Counted from the stretch's first letter, positions 49,451-63,350 are shown. The stretch is DNA of 64,000 nucleotides from Epiperipatus broadwayi (GCA_028023455.1 JAQFVV010006272.1:4381127-4445126), one strand, 5' to 3'. The notes: generated by a model not told the origin, from the letters alone. Translations and numbers: made by a program.

Positions 49451-52400
49451 GAATGACAAGGACATAAGATCAATTAGTATGTTTCACCTACATACATATT
49501 CTATAGCAAAGTAAACATTTTTGCTTTTGGAAATGTGAAATAAATAAATAGTAACAAACTTTTTTAAAAATATTTAGTGATGAACTTGAGCATATATATC
49601 AAAGATATGAATTCATTTATGACAAAAAGATTGTCTTAAATATTATTAGTGCAATATTGATTTTTTTGCCCAGAAAAATAATGCTGAAGATAAAATATAA
49701 TGAAGTACAATTAGGCAAAACGTTGAAATATTTCAAAAAATAAATTCATTCGAGAAGTTAAAAGACAGAACATCAAGATATCAAATAAGAGTATATCCTA
49801 TATATCACATATATAATATCAAAATAATTGTTGTGCATATTATGTATGTTTCCTCTAGATGTACTTATATTAACTTTCATCAAAAGGTCATTCTTTTCTA
49901 ACAAATTATAATAATGATTTCATATAATTAAAATTTATATTATTTTTTAGAATATATTCTTAGTTGTATAAAGTTTAGTCGTATTTATTTAACATTAGCT
50001 TGTGGTTGTGATTTAATCTTTTATATCTACTTAGAAAATTATACATATGTGAAGTATTTGTTTCATGGATTAGTTAGTATAGTTATCATAAACATATTTT
50101 CTTCTGGTGTTAGAATGACTGTTTTCATTTACATCTTCTAATAATGATTATGGCAATATGTAATATCAATAAAGCAAGTCATATATATCGTGACATCGCT
50201 TTTATAAGCTTATATTTACAAAAATGTAATACAGAGAGTGCACAAATATGTATACACATTAACATAAATATTTTTAGGGGCAAAAGATGACAAATGATTT
50301 TTAAGCTTTTGCTAGATATATATGTGTGTTTAGACGAATATGTTCACAGGTAAAAAAAAAAATCAATTTTTTTTTGTTTTATTGATTTTATTTAAAATCA
50401 TGTAGTTCATTCATGCAGAACAAAATCAAGTAGTTATTAGACTTGATCATTATTTTGATTATGCATGACATCCATGATTATTTACAGAAGTTTTAAAAAA
50501 ATGTTATTTTTTAAATCAGTATTGAATAGTTCATTATGATATATAAATATAACATTACAAACAGCTACATAATGATATGATAGATAAATAATGTAAAAAT
50601 CAAGACAAATTATATAATGAAATATTTATAAACTGAGTATATGATTTATTAAAAATTCAATAGATGAATTTTGTAAATAGATGTAAGAGATGAAATCATG
50701 GTCATAATCTAATGTTAAATAAATATGACTAATGTATCAATAGAATGAAAATCATTATATAACTAAGAAAATATTATAAAAAATAATATAAGTATTAATA
50801 ATGAGAAATCACTAGCACAATCTGTTAGAGGTTTTGTGATGAAAGTTAATATGAATACAATTAGAGGAAATATACGCAGTACATGTGCAACAATCATTCT
50901 GATACTATATATTTTATGGTAATATTCCTATTACAACCTTAAATTAAAAGTGATTCCTTTGCTAGTTTCTGACCATTTAAATGAGAAGAATATCTTATAT
51001 GATATATACTAAACTACAATTGAAGCACCATACATTACAGTTTAATGGTCGGTTGTTATCTTTTTGACAAAGTTATTGGAAATGAAAACTTATAAGAATA
51101 ATCATTTGAATTTAACATATGTGAGATCATTATTAGAATACTATACAGTGATTTCCTATTGATAATTTTTGTCTTAGTCTGTAAAATTGTATTTAGAGAT
51201 AGGTAAGAATTAACAATGTAAACCAAGATGTGTATTTGTTAATATTAGCTAATCATTGATATCAGTTTAGCCTTCAAAGACTTCCTGTAAGAGTGTCATG
51301 CTCAAATTCATATTGGTTTCAAAAAAGGCAACAATTTTTATTTTGATAATCAAAAAAGAAACAACTTCCACAAACATCCAAAAATGGCAATAAATAGATA
51401 TCTGAATAATTCTTAACTAGACAGTAAAACAAGAGTTAAAAACTGCTTAAAATTATTTTCCATCTAGCAAGTTACATGTCTTATAAGTAATTTTTTTTTT
51501 ATTGTTTGTCTTTGAAAAATAAAAAACCTGTTGTAAATAATTTAAAGACAGTTTTAGTTATGTGTATGTATCAAATATACATTTAATTTGTAGGTATCAA
51601 ATATACATTTAATTTTAATTATTGTCCAACAGCTTATACAATCAATCCATTTTGAACTACATTTTCTTTTCTTTTTTAATAAATAATATATTGCAAAATA
51701 CAATTACACAAAATATTTAAAATATTTAACTTGAGAAGGTCATAATTATGTCACATAATATGCTATACTGTTCTGACAACATTCCTTGGATGTAATAAAG
51801 AAATGGTAGCCTATAAGTAAACCTTATAAACCTCTGATTAGCAAATCTATTTTGTGGCTTTTGTATATGTTTTATATATCAGTAACAAACTATTTTAAAG
51901 ACCCTTAAAAAGATTAAAAAAATATCTAAGATATGTATTTAATTAAAAGACAATATTTTTAAAATAATTGCTAGACAAAACTAAAGAGTAAATACCCATT
52001 CACCAGATTTAGAAATGGATGAAAATTTTGTTTTCTCACTTTAAAACCTGGATGATAATAGAATACCTATTTATGAACAATATTGGATAGTGAAAAGAAT
52101 GGAATATAAGATAGCTATATAAAAAAATTTGGAACTTACTTAAGAACTTTTTAGGTACTCAAGAAATTTTGCATTAGAGGTAATAACTAACTCCATATCA
52201 TCTTACTCTATAGTCATCTATATAAACATGAATAATCATTGCATGTCAGGTGGTAATTGCAGCCAGACCCTTAGATTACTCTCTAACTAGTAATCCTTGT
52301 TAATGAAGAATATTAACTTGCTCATAATATTCCTAGTAGCAACCTTTGCTTCTATCACATTGTTCATGCTAATAACTTAAAATTTTCAAATCTACTAAGC

Positions 52401-55400
52401 TTTTAACCTCTATAAAATTGATACTTGTTTATCAATTATATATTGTAATAATTTCATTTTTATGCTAACTGAAAGTATTTTTAATTTTAAAAAAACATAA
52501 ATCAAAACAAATCATCACATTACTTTAATTTATATTTAATACCATTAACTCAGAAATAAATAATTTAACAATATTTCATTTCATAGATAAACATTAAGGC
52601 TAAGCAATCAACAATTACTAGATGTCAACTAATTAATAGGTGATGAGGATTTTAATGGCTTGTCATTCCTGTTTTATCCTCTAGCTAAAAATAAAAAGTT
52701 GTGTACTTACCAATCACATTTTGGATAGTCAGCTTCATTGTTTAGCTTTAAAACTTGAAAAAAAATTAAATCCTATCCAGAGTAAAATCAAATCCTAGAG
52801 CATGATAGTAGAAGGCAGATAAATGATCACTATAACATAGCTGGCTCTAGAATCGAATGATATAATGCAGAGGATAGTTGTAAATACATATATGAAAAGC
52901 TAGGTAATATTTTGTTTGATATATTATATTTAAAAATTATGTTTGTTTTTTATTTGAATCCAAGATTATGGGTATGGGGATTGAATACATTAAGCATTAT
53001 ACCTGCAAAAATTTTTTCCACTAAAATTATATATAAATTATCATTAAAATCATTAGTTTTTCTGGATCTTTGTATATATTGATTCTATTTTAGCATCTTA
53101 ATTTTCAGATTTATATCAGAAACCTTAATGTGATCCTTGAAGTATTCAAATGTGTCTGCATTATTTTATTTTTTTTTAAGAAAAAAAAGATGCTGATCAA
53201 AATGATAGTTTATTGCTTAATAATAATAATTCTGATAATTGATTTTGAAAGTTTATAATTTTAAAAATATTACATTGGCCAGTTAATAAGAAATTATTCA
53301 TCAGTAAAGTATATTTGTATGTAAAAAGCAGTTTGATACATTAGATATCATAACTGAGAATGACAAATGATTTTAATAGGTGGTAAAAAAAATAGATCCA
53401 ATCTTTCAAAGCTAAAAATGACATTGCTTTTGTGTGAAGCAATAAATTAATTAATGTTTACTCAGTCATTAGCATAAAGTCATCTCTACTTTAGTTCTTT
53501 AAATCCAATTGAAGTATTATATTATTCTATTAAGATCAGTTGTTATGCTTGATGCAAGGATGATTAACTCAATATATTTCCCATTTAAAAAGACAACCTT
53601 CAATTACAAGGTTACTTCCATGGCAAAAGACACTCAAGTATCAATTATTTTATTGGCCAGATTGTGAGTAGAGGGTTACTATGCACATTCATGTTTGGTG
53701 CATATTTGAAGTAGAAACTTTTTAACAAATAACACACTCGGGGAGCTTTATTAAATATTTACTCGAATATTGTTTAGAATCTTAGAACAAACCTCAATAT
53801 ATAACATATTTAAAATAAAATATTATGTTAATATTTAAATCCACAATGGATAGTAGCAATCTATTATTCCAAATATTGTCTATGTATACGACAAAAGTAT
53901 GTTACATTTATGAATTTAACAGATTGTTACATTTTTATTTACTATTGTCAAACTCACTCCATCCACAATTTTGACACCATTCACCTCAGATAAATACAAT
54001 ATGATTATTACTAATCACTTTCTAATCTAGAGATTATCTCTAGCAGAGATATAAATTTTAAACCTCAGTTAAAGATTAATATATCTGATTTTAAAATTTT
54101 TTTAAACATACACACACATTGAGTTATTCACCTTTCTCTTTCCTATATGTAATATAAAAAGATATAAACTGAAATAATAACGATGATATATTATATATAG
54201 CAGCACTATTAGAAAAATCAATTCGTTTAATCTTTACAACAAATATTTTTTAGTAAAAATAAAAAGTTTTTAATCTTAAAATCACTAACAAATTTACTGA
54301 AATATATTTACTGCACTGTTTGTTTACACCATCTGGCAACGGAATAAAAATAAATATGTATAAATATGGTGTTATTTCTGACATTTATATTTTAACGCAT
54401 TGCCTTAGCCTGGCATCAAGATTAAATAATAAAAAATAAATATGGAAGAGTTTTCTTTTTTTTTTAAAAAAAAAAAATTAGTCTGTTACAAGGTTATATT
54501 TATTAATTTACTAAAAGTAATTGATGAACTAGAGCGGCAGGGCTTGCTGGTGAATTCCTGTTCAATTTTTTAGTAATAAAAGCTGATTTTTAAGACAAAA
54601 GTCCTATCTTAAAAAACAAAATATATGATGTAACAACTATGGTGGCGTCCTAATAAATAGTGTGACACAACCAGGAGTTCAAGAGTAGGAAAAAGTAAAA
54701 AAAAAACATTAAATAGTAAAGTAATAACACATTTAATGCTATCAATAGAAATCAAAAAACAGCAACAACAGAAGATATATTTAAAAATTTTGCTATTATA
54801 TAATGATACAGAAAGAAAAAAAACAGAGCATAACTGTCCAAACTGACAGAACTATAGCAAAGTTAACTAACTGCCTGCTGAATAGATCAAGCAGCATTTG
54901 TGATCCAAAATTGTTCAACAGACTTTAATAAAAATAATTTCTGACTTTTCTTCATGTTTATAGATAGCATAACAAGCAATGACAAATTACCTCTAAAGCA
55001 TACAGTAACCAATTATCCTACTTGTAGACAGAGAAATTAACAAGATACTATGAATCTCATTTGGAAAATCTTTAATTATCCAATCTTTAATTATTACTAC
55101 TGATCTTTCTGCTAGAAACAAATAATTAATGTTTAGTATTTAAAATTATTTAAACTTGATTATGCATTTCATATATTTGCATATTTATATATGAATGCAG
55201 ACTGTTATACACATTATAATAGCATAATATTATTCTTTAGATTCATTGAACTTAGGAATGCTAGATTCATACTTAGACTTCCTACTTTTTCTACTTTTTC
55301 ACACTATTTTGAAAACTTATAAAGGATGAAAATAATTATATATATATATTCTTACTGTTAGCTGAACTAAATTGATAACTAAAACTTATAAAAATAATAA

Positions 55401-55503
55401 TTGATACTTTAATCAAAGTAAGAGGCTCTAATATGTCATGTGCATGCTATGTCAGCTGATATTACTTATGTTCATCGTTGTAATATAGCCCATTATATAT
55501 ATA
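49451..55503. other. AT-rich stretch, one weak exon candidate
   Basis: No supported gene is seen. A 43-nt minus-strand candidate exon with good splice signals lies at 52753-52711. Poly-T and poly-A runs occur at about 53166-53190 and 54455-54478. Confidence 0.4.
52711..52753 (-). other. Candidate 43-nt microexon (low confidence)
   Basis: On the minus strand a TTTTTTTTCAAG acceptor precedes 52753 and a GTAAGT donor follows 52711. One frame is open and would read LKLNNEADYPKCD. It matches no nicotinic-receptor exon that I know. The length and phase do not fit directly onto the exon at 59588-59799. It may be chance. Confidence 0.2.
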
Positions 55504-55707
55504 TGATCACTAGATGGAGCTTACCAATAGCTCTAATCAAGCTTTATTTTATAAGTGCCGAAAGAGAAAGGATTCAAAATCTCTATTGTAAAGTCCCTAT
55601 CTCCAGACCAATTGGTTTCAAGCTTGTGGCTCAGCTCAGTGGAGCTCTGGAATTCTATTTCAGCACTTATAAAATAAAGCTTGGTTAGAGCTATTGGCTA
55701 GTGATCA
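55504..55707. mobile_element. Foldback MITE, about 204 bp
   Basis: Inverted ends of about 50 bp begin TGATCACTAG and share CCAATAGCTCTAA and AAGCTTTATTTTATAAGTGC with the complement of the right end. An extra ten bases sit in the left arm. No coding content. The short open frame across it (55440-55688) is incidental. Confidence 0.85.
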
Positions 55708-56858
55708 TTAAATGCAAGCTTAAAAGCAAGTTATAAAATCTATGACTTGTTTTATTATATATATATAATTTCTGACTCTTTTTTCGTTTATGTAAAACTT
55801 ACACTTGTTCGGCGGTTTTGGTATAGCGCCATCTTTTGGACATATATATATATATAATAAAAACAATGGAATATATTTATCATTTTCTATGGTAATACAT
55901 TAAAATACATTGTTTCAACTGCTATCATAAAATATCTAAACTTTTATATGGAAGATATGTTTGGATATGCCCGAACTACTAGAGTTCAATATATCACTTT
56001 CTATGCTTTGACATAATGATAGTAGGTTCATTTAAGTAATGCAATTTGACTATATATGCATTATATATAATTCAAAAGTAGCAAAAACAAGATATCATAT
56101 AGACATATTTAAAGATCAGAAAGATATATATATAAATATTTTTGTTCTGGCCTCTCTGTCTCCACTCTCCTCTCTCTCTCTCTCTCATTCTTTTTATCTC
56201 TCATTTATTCTCTATTTCTATCTCTTTTCTTCAATTAAAAAAGCAATATATAATGATAAACAGTCCTTAGCATTGTTGTTTAAATGATAAAAATATATTT
56301 ATTAAAATGTAATTAACAATAACAATGTTTTTAGAAGTATGCACAAGAAAGCAATAATATGTAATAAATAAAATATATATAATTGAAATAAATTTAAAAT
56401 AAAGAACACATTTCAGAATATAGTTTTACCCTGGATAGTAAAACCAATTAGTCCCTCAAATTTTCCTCATAAATCAACAATCTCATATTTAAAAAAAAAA
56501 AAACCAAAAAATTATAATCTTTCCCATGGCAAAAAATTTAATTTAATTATTGCAGATGCAAATATATAATATTAAATACTTTATTTTAAAAAAAGCTTAC
56601 ACTAAAAAAGTGATAATTAATGAATAAACATTTTACTTAGCACATTATTATTTAAAAAGCATTAACTTGTATCTAAATATGTTTTCTAACAAAAATGGTT
56701 AAGTTGATATTTTTCATAATAATTTTTCATTTTATTACCACCATTTTGAAATTACAAAGTTGATATTCCACTAAATAACATTTTACAAAATAAAAATGAG
56801 ATATATACAAGAAAAATTAAAATAACATAATGTACATTTTAAATTTATTTTTGATATA
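55708..56858. other. AT-rich spacer
   Basis: It holds a CT-rich simple repeat at about 56150-56190 and several TA runs. No gene seen. Confidence 0.4.
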
Positions 56859-58178
56859 AACCTGGGTCTCGTTTTATGCGATAGATAGGTTCCTCAGAAA
56901 ACACGCGCAAAAGAAATCACACAAAAATAGACATAACTTACCTTGAAAAAGGGGGGATACGGACTGTGATTTTTCAAAAATCACATAAAAGCAAAGCACC
57001 AATGTAAAATTACTTTAAAATTCGCGCAAAAAAAAAAATAAGGAAATAAAATATGACTAATAAAAAATTTCAAATTTGAAAAAAATTGATACAAGACAAA
57101 CTTTTTTTAACTATAATATTTAATTTTATTCAAAACAATATATTTTTATGCATAATTTACAGTACAGTAATTTACATTTTTTTATATATGTTTTAATTAT
57201 TATCGCTATTTGCCAATAAACAGGTTCATTTGCAAACTGGTAAAAAATCAGATTCTTCACAAGAGGAAATACAACTAGTGCCAACTTCACTCTCATGTTG
57301 TGTTAATGGTTTTCTGGTGACAACATAATTAGTAATTAATCTTTGAGATGATAATTTTATTAATTGTTTATGAAGCTCACGATATCCAGACATACAACCA
57401 TTTAGCTCTCGCTGGAATTTAAGAGCACGTTCGTGATTAGTGTCATTAATAAGAAAATAATTTGCCAACTGATTAGAAAGTTGAAGACCTTCTCGAATCA
57501 TTTTTGCAGTGAAAGGAACAGGTTCCACTTCTGTTTCATTATCTTTTCTACACTGCTGGGAAAAATTTAATTAAAACTAACAACTAAAAATTAAATTCTT
57601 ATTTTTGTCTTTAATTTTTTAATTTTCAATTCCATTTAAAAATCAAATTTCATTTCACATCACATTAATTTCAGGTCGCCTTAAGTAATTTTTTAAATTG
57701 TTAATTACAATTAAAAATCAGATTTTAATTTTTAATTGTCAAATTTAATTGTGCCCACTGCTATTACTCACCTTTTAAAAATAAACTTGCGGACACTAAA
57801 TGATTAATAATTGATTACGTTCTTTTTTAAAAAGCAAAAACAGAATGATGATTTAAAATGCAAAATTAACACGCACAATGTTTGAACAAATTTACATTAT
57901 AATCTTGTAAAATTTAATGTGTGTACATAAAATGTGGAAATCATGATTTTAATTTCATTATTGCATAAAATCTTACTATTATAAAGCACTGAAAATATTG
58001 AAATTATTAAGATGAAAGTCGAGTTCCAATAATGTGCTATTACTTTCAATATGACCTAAGTGTGTGAAATTTATTATTTAAAGTAATAGCGCATTATCGG
58101 AGTTCGACTTCCGAAGAAACATGAATCGTGTAATTTCAAAATTGCATTAAATAAACCATGTAAAACGAGACCCAGGTG
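56859..58178 (-). mobile_element. Tigger/pogo-like DNA transposon, deleted copy 2
   Basis: The ends are AACCTGGGTCTCGTTTTATG and GTAAAACGAGACCCAGGTG, with TA at 56857-56858 and 58179-58180. It aligns with 30951-32146 in inverse orientation, including the subterminal GGTTCCTCAGAAAACAC block. It retains the last part of a transposase frame on the minus strand but lacks the DDE domain. Confidence 0.88.
57226..57528 (-). pseudogene. C-terminal piece of a Tigger-like transposase
   Basis: This is a 100-codon open frame inside the TIR-bounded element. A helical stretch includes MIREGLQLSNQLANYF near residues 10-25, then ERALKFQRELNGCMSGYREL near 33-52, then QRLITNYV near 61-68. This helical tail ending in a Q..IT.. 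segment resembles the C-terminal region of Tigger/jerky-type (CENP-B-related) transposases. The DNA-binding and DDE catalytic domains are absent, so it cannot catalyse transposition. Reading is open for several more codons upstream of the Met. The frame has largely decayed in copy 1. The assignment rests on the TIR and TA context more than on the protein. Confidence 0.6.
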
Positions 58179-58180
58179 TA

Positions 58181-59587
58181 CTTTATGTGCTGTGTTGATG
58201 ATGTTTTTTGTTTAATTAAATATCTAATAAATAAAACTTTGATTTATTTTTTTTTTGCTGTATTGTTTTTTAAAAACATTTTTAAAAATCATCAATCTAG
58301 TATTTCATTTTGCTTTTATGAAAATTCACTGTAATTTAATAAAAATTAGATCAAAAATATGTAATGTATAGTTGATTACTGTAGTTTTAATAATGCAAAT
58401 GATTAAATCTTAGGGCTTTTTTTGCCAATATATGTTTACAAAACGACATTTTTTCCCTGTAGAGAATAATTTCTATTGTTATGAAAATATTAATTAAAAA
58501 TTGATTAAATAAATTATTCTGTATTTCAGATGTCTGTATATTAAATTTAATTTTAGTGCAATTTAATTCTATATTCAGTGAAAGTGTATTTTTTATTATA
58601 TGCTGAATAAAATTTGTAAAAAAATTTGCAGAAATTGTTTACATTCTTGATGAAAATTTGATTTGCCTTCAGAATGTCAGAAATATTGAACAAAAATTAG
58701 ATAATAATAATTTATATTTACTACACTGCACTTTATTGCTGTATATATCCTAAATTTATTATTAATTATGAAATGAATACATATTGTCCAACACTTTTTT
58801 ATTGGGATGTATATTGCCATTTTGTCTTATAAGATTGACTTGCATTTATAAAAAAAATAAACCTAATAAACCATATTATATTTTCTCAATACACAATTAA
58901 TTCAATGTTAAAAAACATAAAATGCACATATACATAAGCATTTATATGTACTATATAATAATTTAAATATTAAAGTGTTTGAATTGTCATAGACTTATAA
59001 AAAAAATTCAATTCATTTTTAGTAATACACAAATGCACACATATTGTGTATATATATAAAAAAATAGATAGTATAAATTAAAGCTATTTATTTATTATTT
59101 CTAATGAGGAAAAAAGTTTTCTCTTTTTTTAAAAAAAAGTAATATCATTTTTTGACATTCTTCATAAAAGTTTTCTTTATCTTTTTAACAGGTTACTCCT
59201 AATTAATTGTAAACATCTTTAAAAATACTCCAGCAAGTTTTTTGTTGCCATTGTTCCCTAATCTAGAAAGATTTTTGGAATTTATCTTTTTTTTTAATTT
59301 CAAAATAAAATCTTTTTTTTTTCAATAAAAGAAGTTTCATTTAAAATTCAGATATGTGTGGTCTCATTTTCAATATTTACAAAAGAAATTCTCAGAGTTT
59401 TCCTCTCTTTTTTCTTTAACAATATCAGGAACAAATAATCTTCTAGACACAAATGCTTTTTTCCTTGCTTTATTTTTAATTGACAAAAGTCATTTACTTT
59501 TAAAATTTGTTAATTAAAAATTTTAAATGTCATTTTCAAAAAATTATTTACAATACTATCATTCTCAATATATATAATGCTACTCAC
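58181..59587. other. AT-rich stretch
   Basis: No gene or repeat family is recognised. Poly-T runs occur near 58240 and 59320. Confidence 0.4.
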
Positions 59588-59799
59588 CAGATGTACTTTA
59601 TATATATGATGCAGTACCTTTATTTGTGCTTCTCTGCATATAGATAAAGCAGTATATGTATAAAGTTCTTCAGCAAGCTGATGGACCCTTTGGGTAAACT
59701 GGTCCCTTTTAACAGTGAACTGGCTTAATGTCATCTTCGGAATATGTATAATCAAGTAATTGTTGGCCTGTAGTGAGATCCCTTCAGTTTCTATGCTGT
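59588..59799 (-). CDS. Probable internal exon of an unrecognised protein
   Basis: The open frame on the minus strand has an acceptor ATATCTTAG before 59799 and a strong donor GTGAGT after 59588. The exon is 212 nt: it starts with two bases completing a codon and ends in phase 0. Its composition is less AT-rich than the flanks. It reads as a folded-protein-like sequence, with EGISLQANNYLIIHIPKM near residues 5-22 and a helical part FTQRVHQLAEELYTYTALS near 33-51 followed by CREAQIKVLHHIY. I do not recognise the family. No adjacent exon was confirmed. An alternative is a solitary fragment of a mobile element. Confidence 0.5.
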
Positions 59800-60579
59800 C
59801 TAAGATATACATATATACAGGCTATGAACCACATAAAAGGTAGGTCTTGCTTACCTGTGAATCCAAACTCTATTGTTATAAACTAATAGCAGCAACTGGC
59901 AACTTTAAAAACTCCCTAATCTTATCTCCAATTTTTTTATAGTCAGTGTGGTATTAAAAACACACTAATTAAAAGCAAGTTTTCTTTGTTTGTTGAAAAA
60001 AGTTAATAACTCTTTTCAATTCAACTTTAATCCTTTCAAAAACAACTTTTTAGAATCAAAATATGTTATACAAGCTTTAATTTAAAAAAATTTAAAAATA
60101 ATCAAAATAGATAGTGGAATTTTATAATTATTAGTATCTCTATTGTAACAAAAAAGCATGCTTGTTTTAATTTCAAAATCAGAATTAATAAAATATTATT
60201 AGACCTTTTTAAATGTTTAATTTATAATAATTTTTTGAAATTCAAAATTATTTAATCCTTAACTGTTACTCCAGTATAATATAAAAAAATATCTACAAAA
60301 ATCTTTCATTTGTGTTTATTTCTACTTTTCCTTTCAACTTTATATATATATGTATGCACACTACTATGTTGTTGTATGCCATGAGACAGATACCCATCGT
60401 AATATATATAAGCAATCACATATTTAAAAATGATTATGTGCTAAAAATTTACATTGTATGAAGTTAAATTTATGTGGCTTAAACATGTTGTGTAACTAAT
60501 AAAATTATATATGTGTGTGTGTGATAATTCAAAGATATGATGAATCCAAGACAACATTAAACTGATATTTCATCTATAT
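59800..60579. other. AT-rich flank of the candidate exon
   Basis: This would be the preceding intron if the exon is real. Only a TG run near 60510-60522 stands out. Confidence 0.35.
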
Positions 60580-61078
60580 CAAGGTTCAACAAAACTGTGG
60601 CTTTCAAGTAAAATATGGCTTTTTGATCCCAATCTTGTAGAATTTTTTATCATGATAAACATAAACACATTTTTTAATTCTTATTGTAATTTGTAAATAA
60701 AGATTTTGATAATTCTAGGAGAGAGAAAATGTGTACTGCATTAAAATGTTGTTTCTTGAATTCTCCCTTATTATAGAATAGTAATTATTGTACAATATTT
60801 AAATATTAGAAATTTGTGAATAAATCAAACTGCCAAAGTAATTTTTTTGTTTTTATTTTGCTTCTTAGAGAATTTTTATTTTCATTAAGATTTATACAAA
60901 TTCTATTATGCTCTAAATACTAAAATAAATGTTTAAATATATCCAGTCATTTATACATTTGTATTTTTCAGGAATGTATTTCATATTTTTAACCTCTTTC
61001 TTTGCAGCTCTTTAATGAAGTGGGAGGGGGAGATTTAAATAAAATAGCTCTTCATATTAAAAAGTTTTCTGACTCCTG
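60580..61078. mobile_element. hAT-like non-autonomous element (possible)
   Basis: The left end CAAGGTTCAACAAAACTGTG and the reverse complement of the right end, CAGGAGTCAGAAAACTTTTT, form an imperfect terminal inverted pair. Subterminal GTGGCTTTCAAG and GCAGCTCTTTAATGAAG resemble the GCGGCTCTTT repeats of animal hAT elements. An 8-bp target duplication is not clear (ATCTATAT against AGTTAAAT). Confidence 0.45.
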
Positions 61079-61580
61079 AGTTAAATCACCCAATCAGAAT
61101 AATGAATATCATTCAAAAATATTTCAAAGAAGCCCAAAATCCAAAAATCTGTTTTTTGAGTATCCTTAAATAACTTCTATTATATAGAGGATGGCTAGTG
61201 CGATATAGGTAAAATTTCAGTAAAGGCTAATATTGACAAAAAGCAAATGGTTCACAAAAGTATTGCACATACATGGCCAAAGAAATTGATTACCTTTAAG
61301 AACTCAGTGCACAATAGAATTTCAGTTTCTCTTCTCATGTATAGAATAAGGTACAAAGCTAGTCTTTCATTGGTTAATGAAGAATTGTAAAAATCATTTT
61401 TTATACATACTTGCTAACTAAAACTAATCAATATTGACCAATATTGAATTACTATCAAAACTGATTTTGGATCAAATACTTAAAAAAAATTTAACATATT
61501 TGGCAAGGTTTAGTTACTTGAAAAATATTAGCTTCATTCAATATATATTAAATAAAAATAATAATAAACATAACAGTTAT
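61079..61580. other. AT-rich spacer
   Basis: Nothing recognised. The open frame 61434-61625 runs into the PLE terminal repeat and is treated as chance. Confidence 0.4.
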
Positions 61581-63350
61581 AATATATTTATAAAAAATTA
61601 TAACAAATCACAGAAGTATTTTTAATTAATCTCTTAACTTTCTTCAACTTTAATTTAAAATCAATTATAGTGGAAGTAAATGTTATCTAAGTAATATCTT
61701 AAAATTCCCTAATTTTAACATTAGTAGATTGTCAATTAATTATAGATATTCTATTTTTACGTATGAAAATTACCTTCTTAATTTTTTTTATTTTTTATTA
61801 TAATTTCTCTCCTCGTGAAGAATCTTAGCATTTTCAAGATCAAAATTGAAGATAAATTTATTTGTTTCTTCATGATCAAAGAAAACAGAAGCTGTTTTTA
61901 AATCATTACTACTCTTATTTTAATATGTTTATATAACAATTAATGCTCTTTTAGTCTTTTTCCAATATTATATTTCAATTGACCTATGGATGAAACCATA
62001 CATTTACACAAAATTCGGTAAATAATATTACTTTTTTGTTTGAAAAGTATAATATGTTTTTGAATTATTTATCAATCTATTAATTAATGTAGAAAACAAA
62101 ATGACACATTAAATAAATCTTTATATATATATTTTAAAAAATTAACTTGAGCATTTGATACATATGAAATAGATATCCATTTTTTATCATTAACTTTCAG
62201 CTCCTTTACTGTTTGTAACTTTGTATCTGGAAAATTGGGAAGACAGCATTTATAGATTTGCTTCATTTTCAACAAATACAATGTTTATGTTAAACATAGT
62301 TGTATGTTTTTAATTTATATTATATTTTTTTTAATTTATATTGTACATGTCTTAAAGTTAAATAATTTAATAAAGACTGTTATATATTAATAACTTGTGT
62401 AACAAGACATATGTGTCTTTTTTTATACAATTAAAAAAATTGGGAAAGAGCCTCAATTTTTTGCTAGCTTAAGACCTAAAAATATATAAATCCAATCCTG
62501 CAGAAAGTGTAATATTTTTTTTTAACATTATGAACAACTTCAAACAATTCTTTTGTAAATATTTCAATGTTTTGTGATTTATCACTTTCATAATGACATA
62601 TTTTTTCATTATGAAACAAAAAAGATCTAAAGCTTGCCATCTTATGCATAATTTGTACTTTTGACTTACAATGTATACAGCCTCTTTATTGCAATGATAA
62701 ACCATCATCTCTTGTAATACAGAAATCAAGATATTTAATAGCTTTATTCAGTATTTTTCAATAGTCCATTCCAAACAATTTAATTTGTTTAATTTATCTA
62801 CAAGATTATTATATCCACAAATAAAAATATCAATATATCTTTTGTAAATTTTAATATAATTAAAATTGAAATTATTTAAAATTTTATCCTCATACATAGA
62901 CAAAACAAAATTATAAACTTGTACAACTATAGGCAGATCATAATATCTACCTTCAGAAAAACATAGAATGAGTTGAGATGTAGTCTTGAGAAGTTGTTAA
63001 AAGAGCATCAATTATTATATAAATCTATAAAAAATAAGAATAATAATGATTTAATAACAGCTTGTTTTCTTTGATCATGGAAAAACATGTATGTTTACCA
63101 TCAATTTTGATCTTGAAAATGTTAAGATTCTTCATAAAGAAAGAAACCATAATAAAAGAAAAATTGGGACATTTTTTATAAACAGAAATAGAACATTTAT
63201 AATCAATTGACAATCTGCTAACATGGAAATCATAGTATATGACTTGAAGGCATTTACATCTGCTACATGTGAATTTAAATGACAGTTGAAGAAGGTTAAG
63301 AGATTAATTGAAAGTACTTCTATGATTTGTTATCATTTTATAAATATATT
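61581..63350 (-). mobile_element. Penelope-like element copy 4, TIR-bounded, RT to EN
   Basis: Inverted repeats at about 61581-61649 and 63284-63350 share AATATATTTATAAAA..., the AGAAGTAYTTT core and AATCTCTTAA. Within, on the minus strand, RT pieces are followed by the linker and the GIY-YIG domain. It is the longest PLE here, and every coding block is broken by stops or frameshifts. Its terminal core matches the left end of copy 1. Confidence 0.82.
61690..62960 (-). pseudogene. Decayed PLE reverse transcriptase and endonuclease
   Basis: In minus-strand order the readable pieces are: GRYYDLPIVVQVYNFVLSMY (about 62955-62896), the RT motif-B side; YIDIFICGYNN (about 62845-62813), motif C with one of the two aspartates missing; LDISVLQEM (about 62738-62712); the linker VNDKKWISISYVSNAQV (about 62195-62145); IGKRLKEH (about 61970-61947); SVFFDHEETNKFIF (about 61894-61853); and the end STNVKIREF. 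They match copy 1 block for block. The loss of a motif-C Asp and many stops show it is inactive. Confidence 0.75.
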
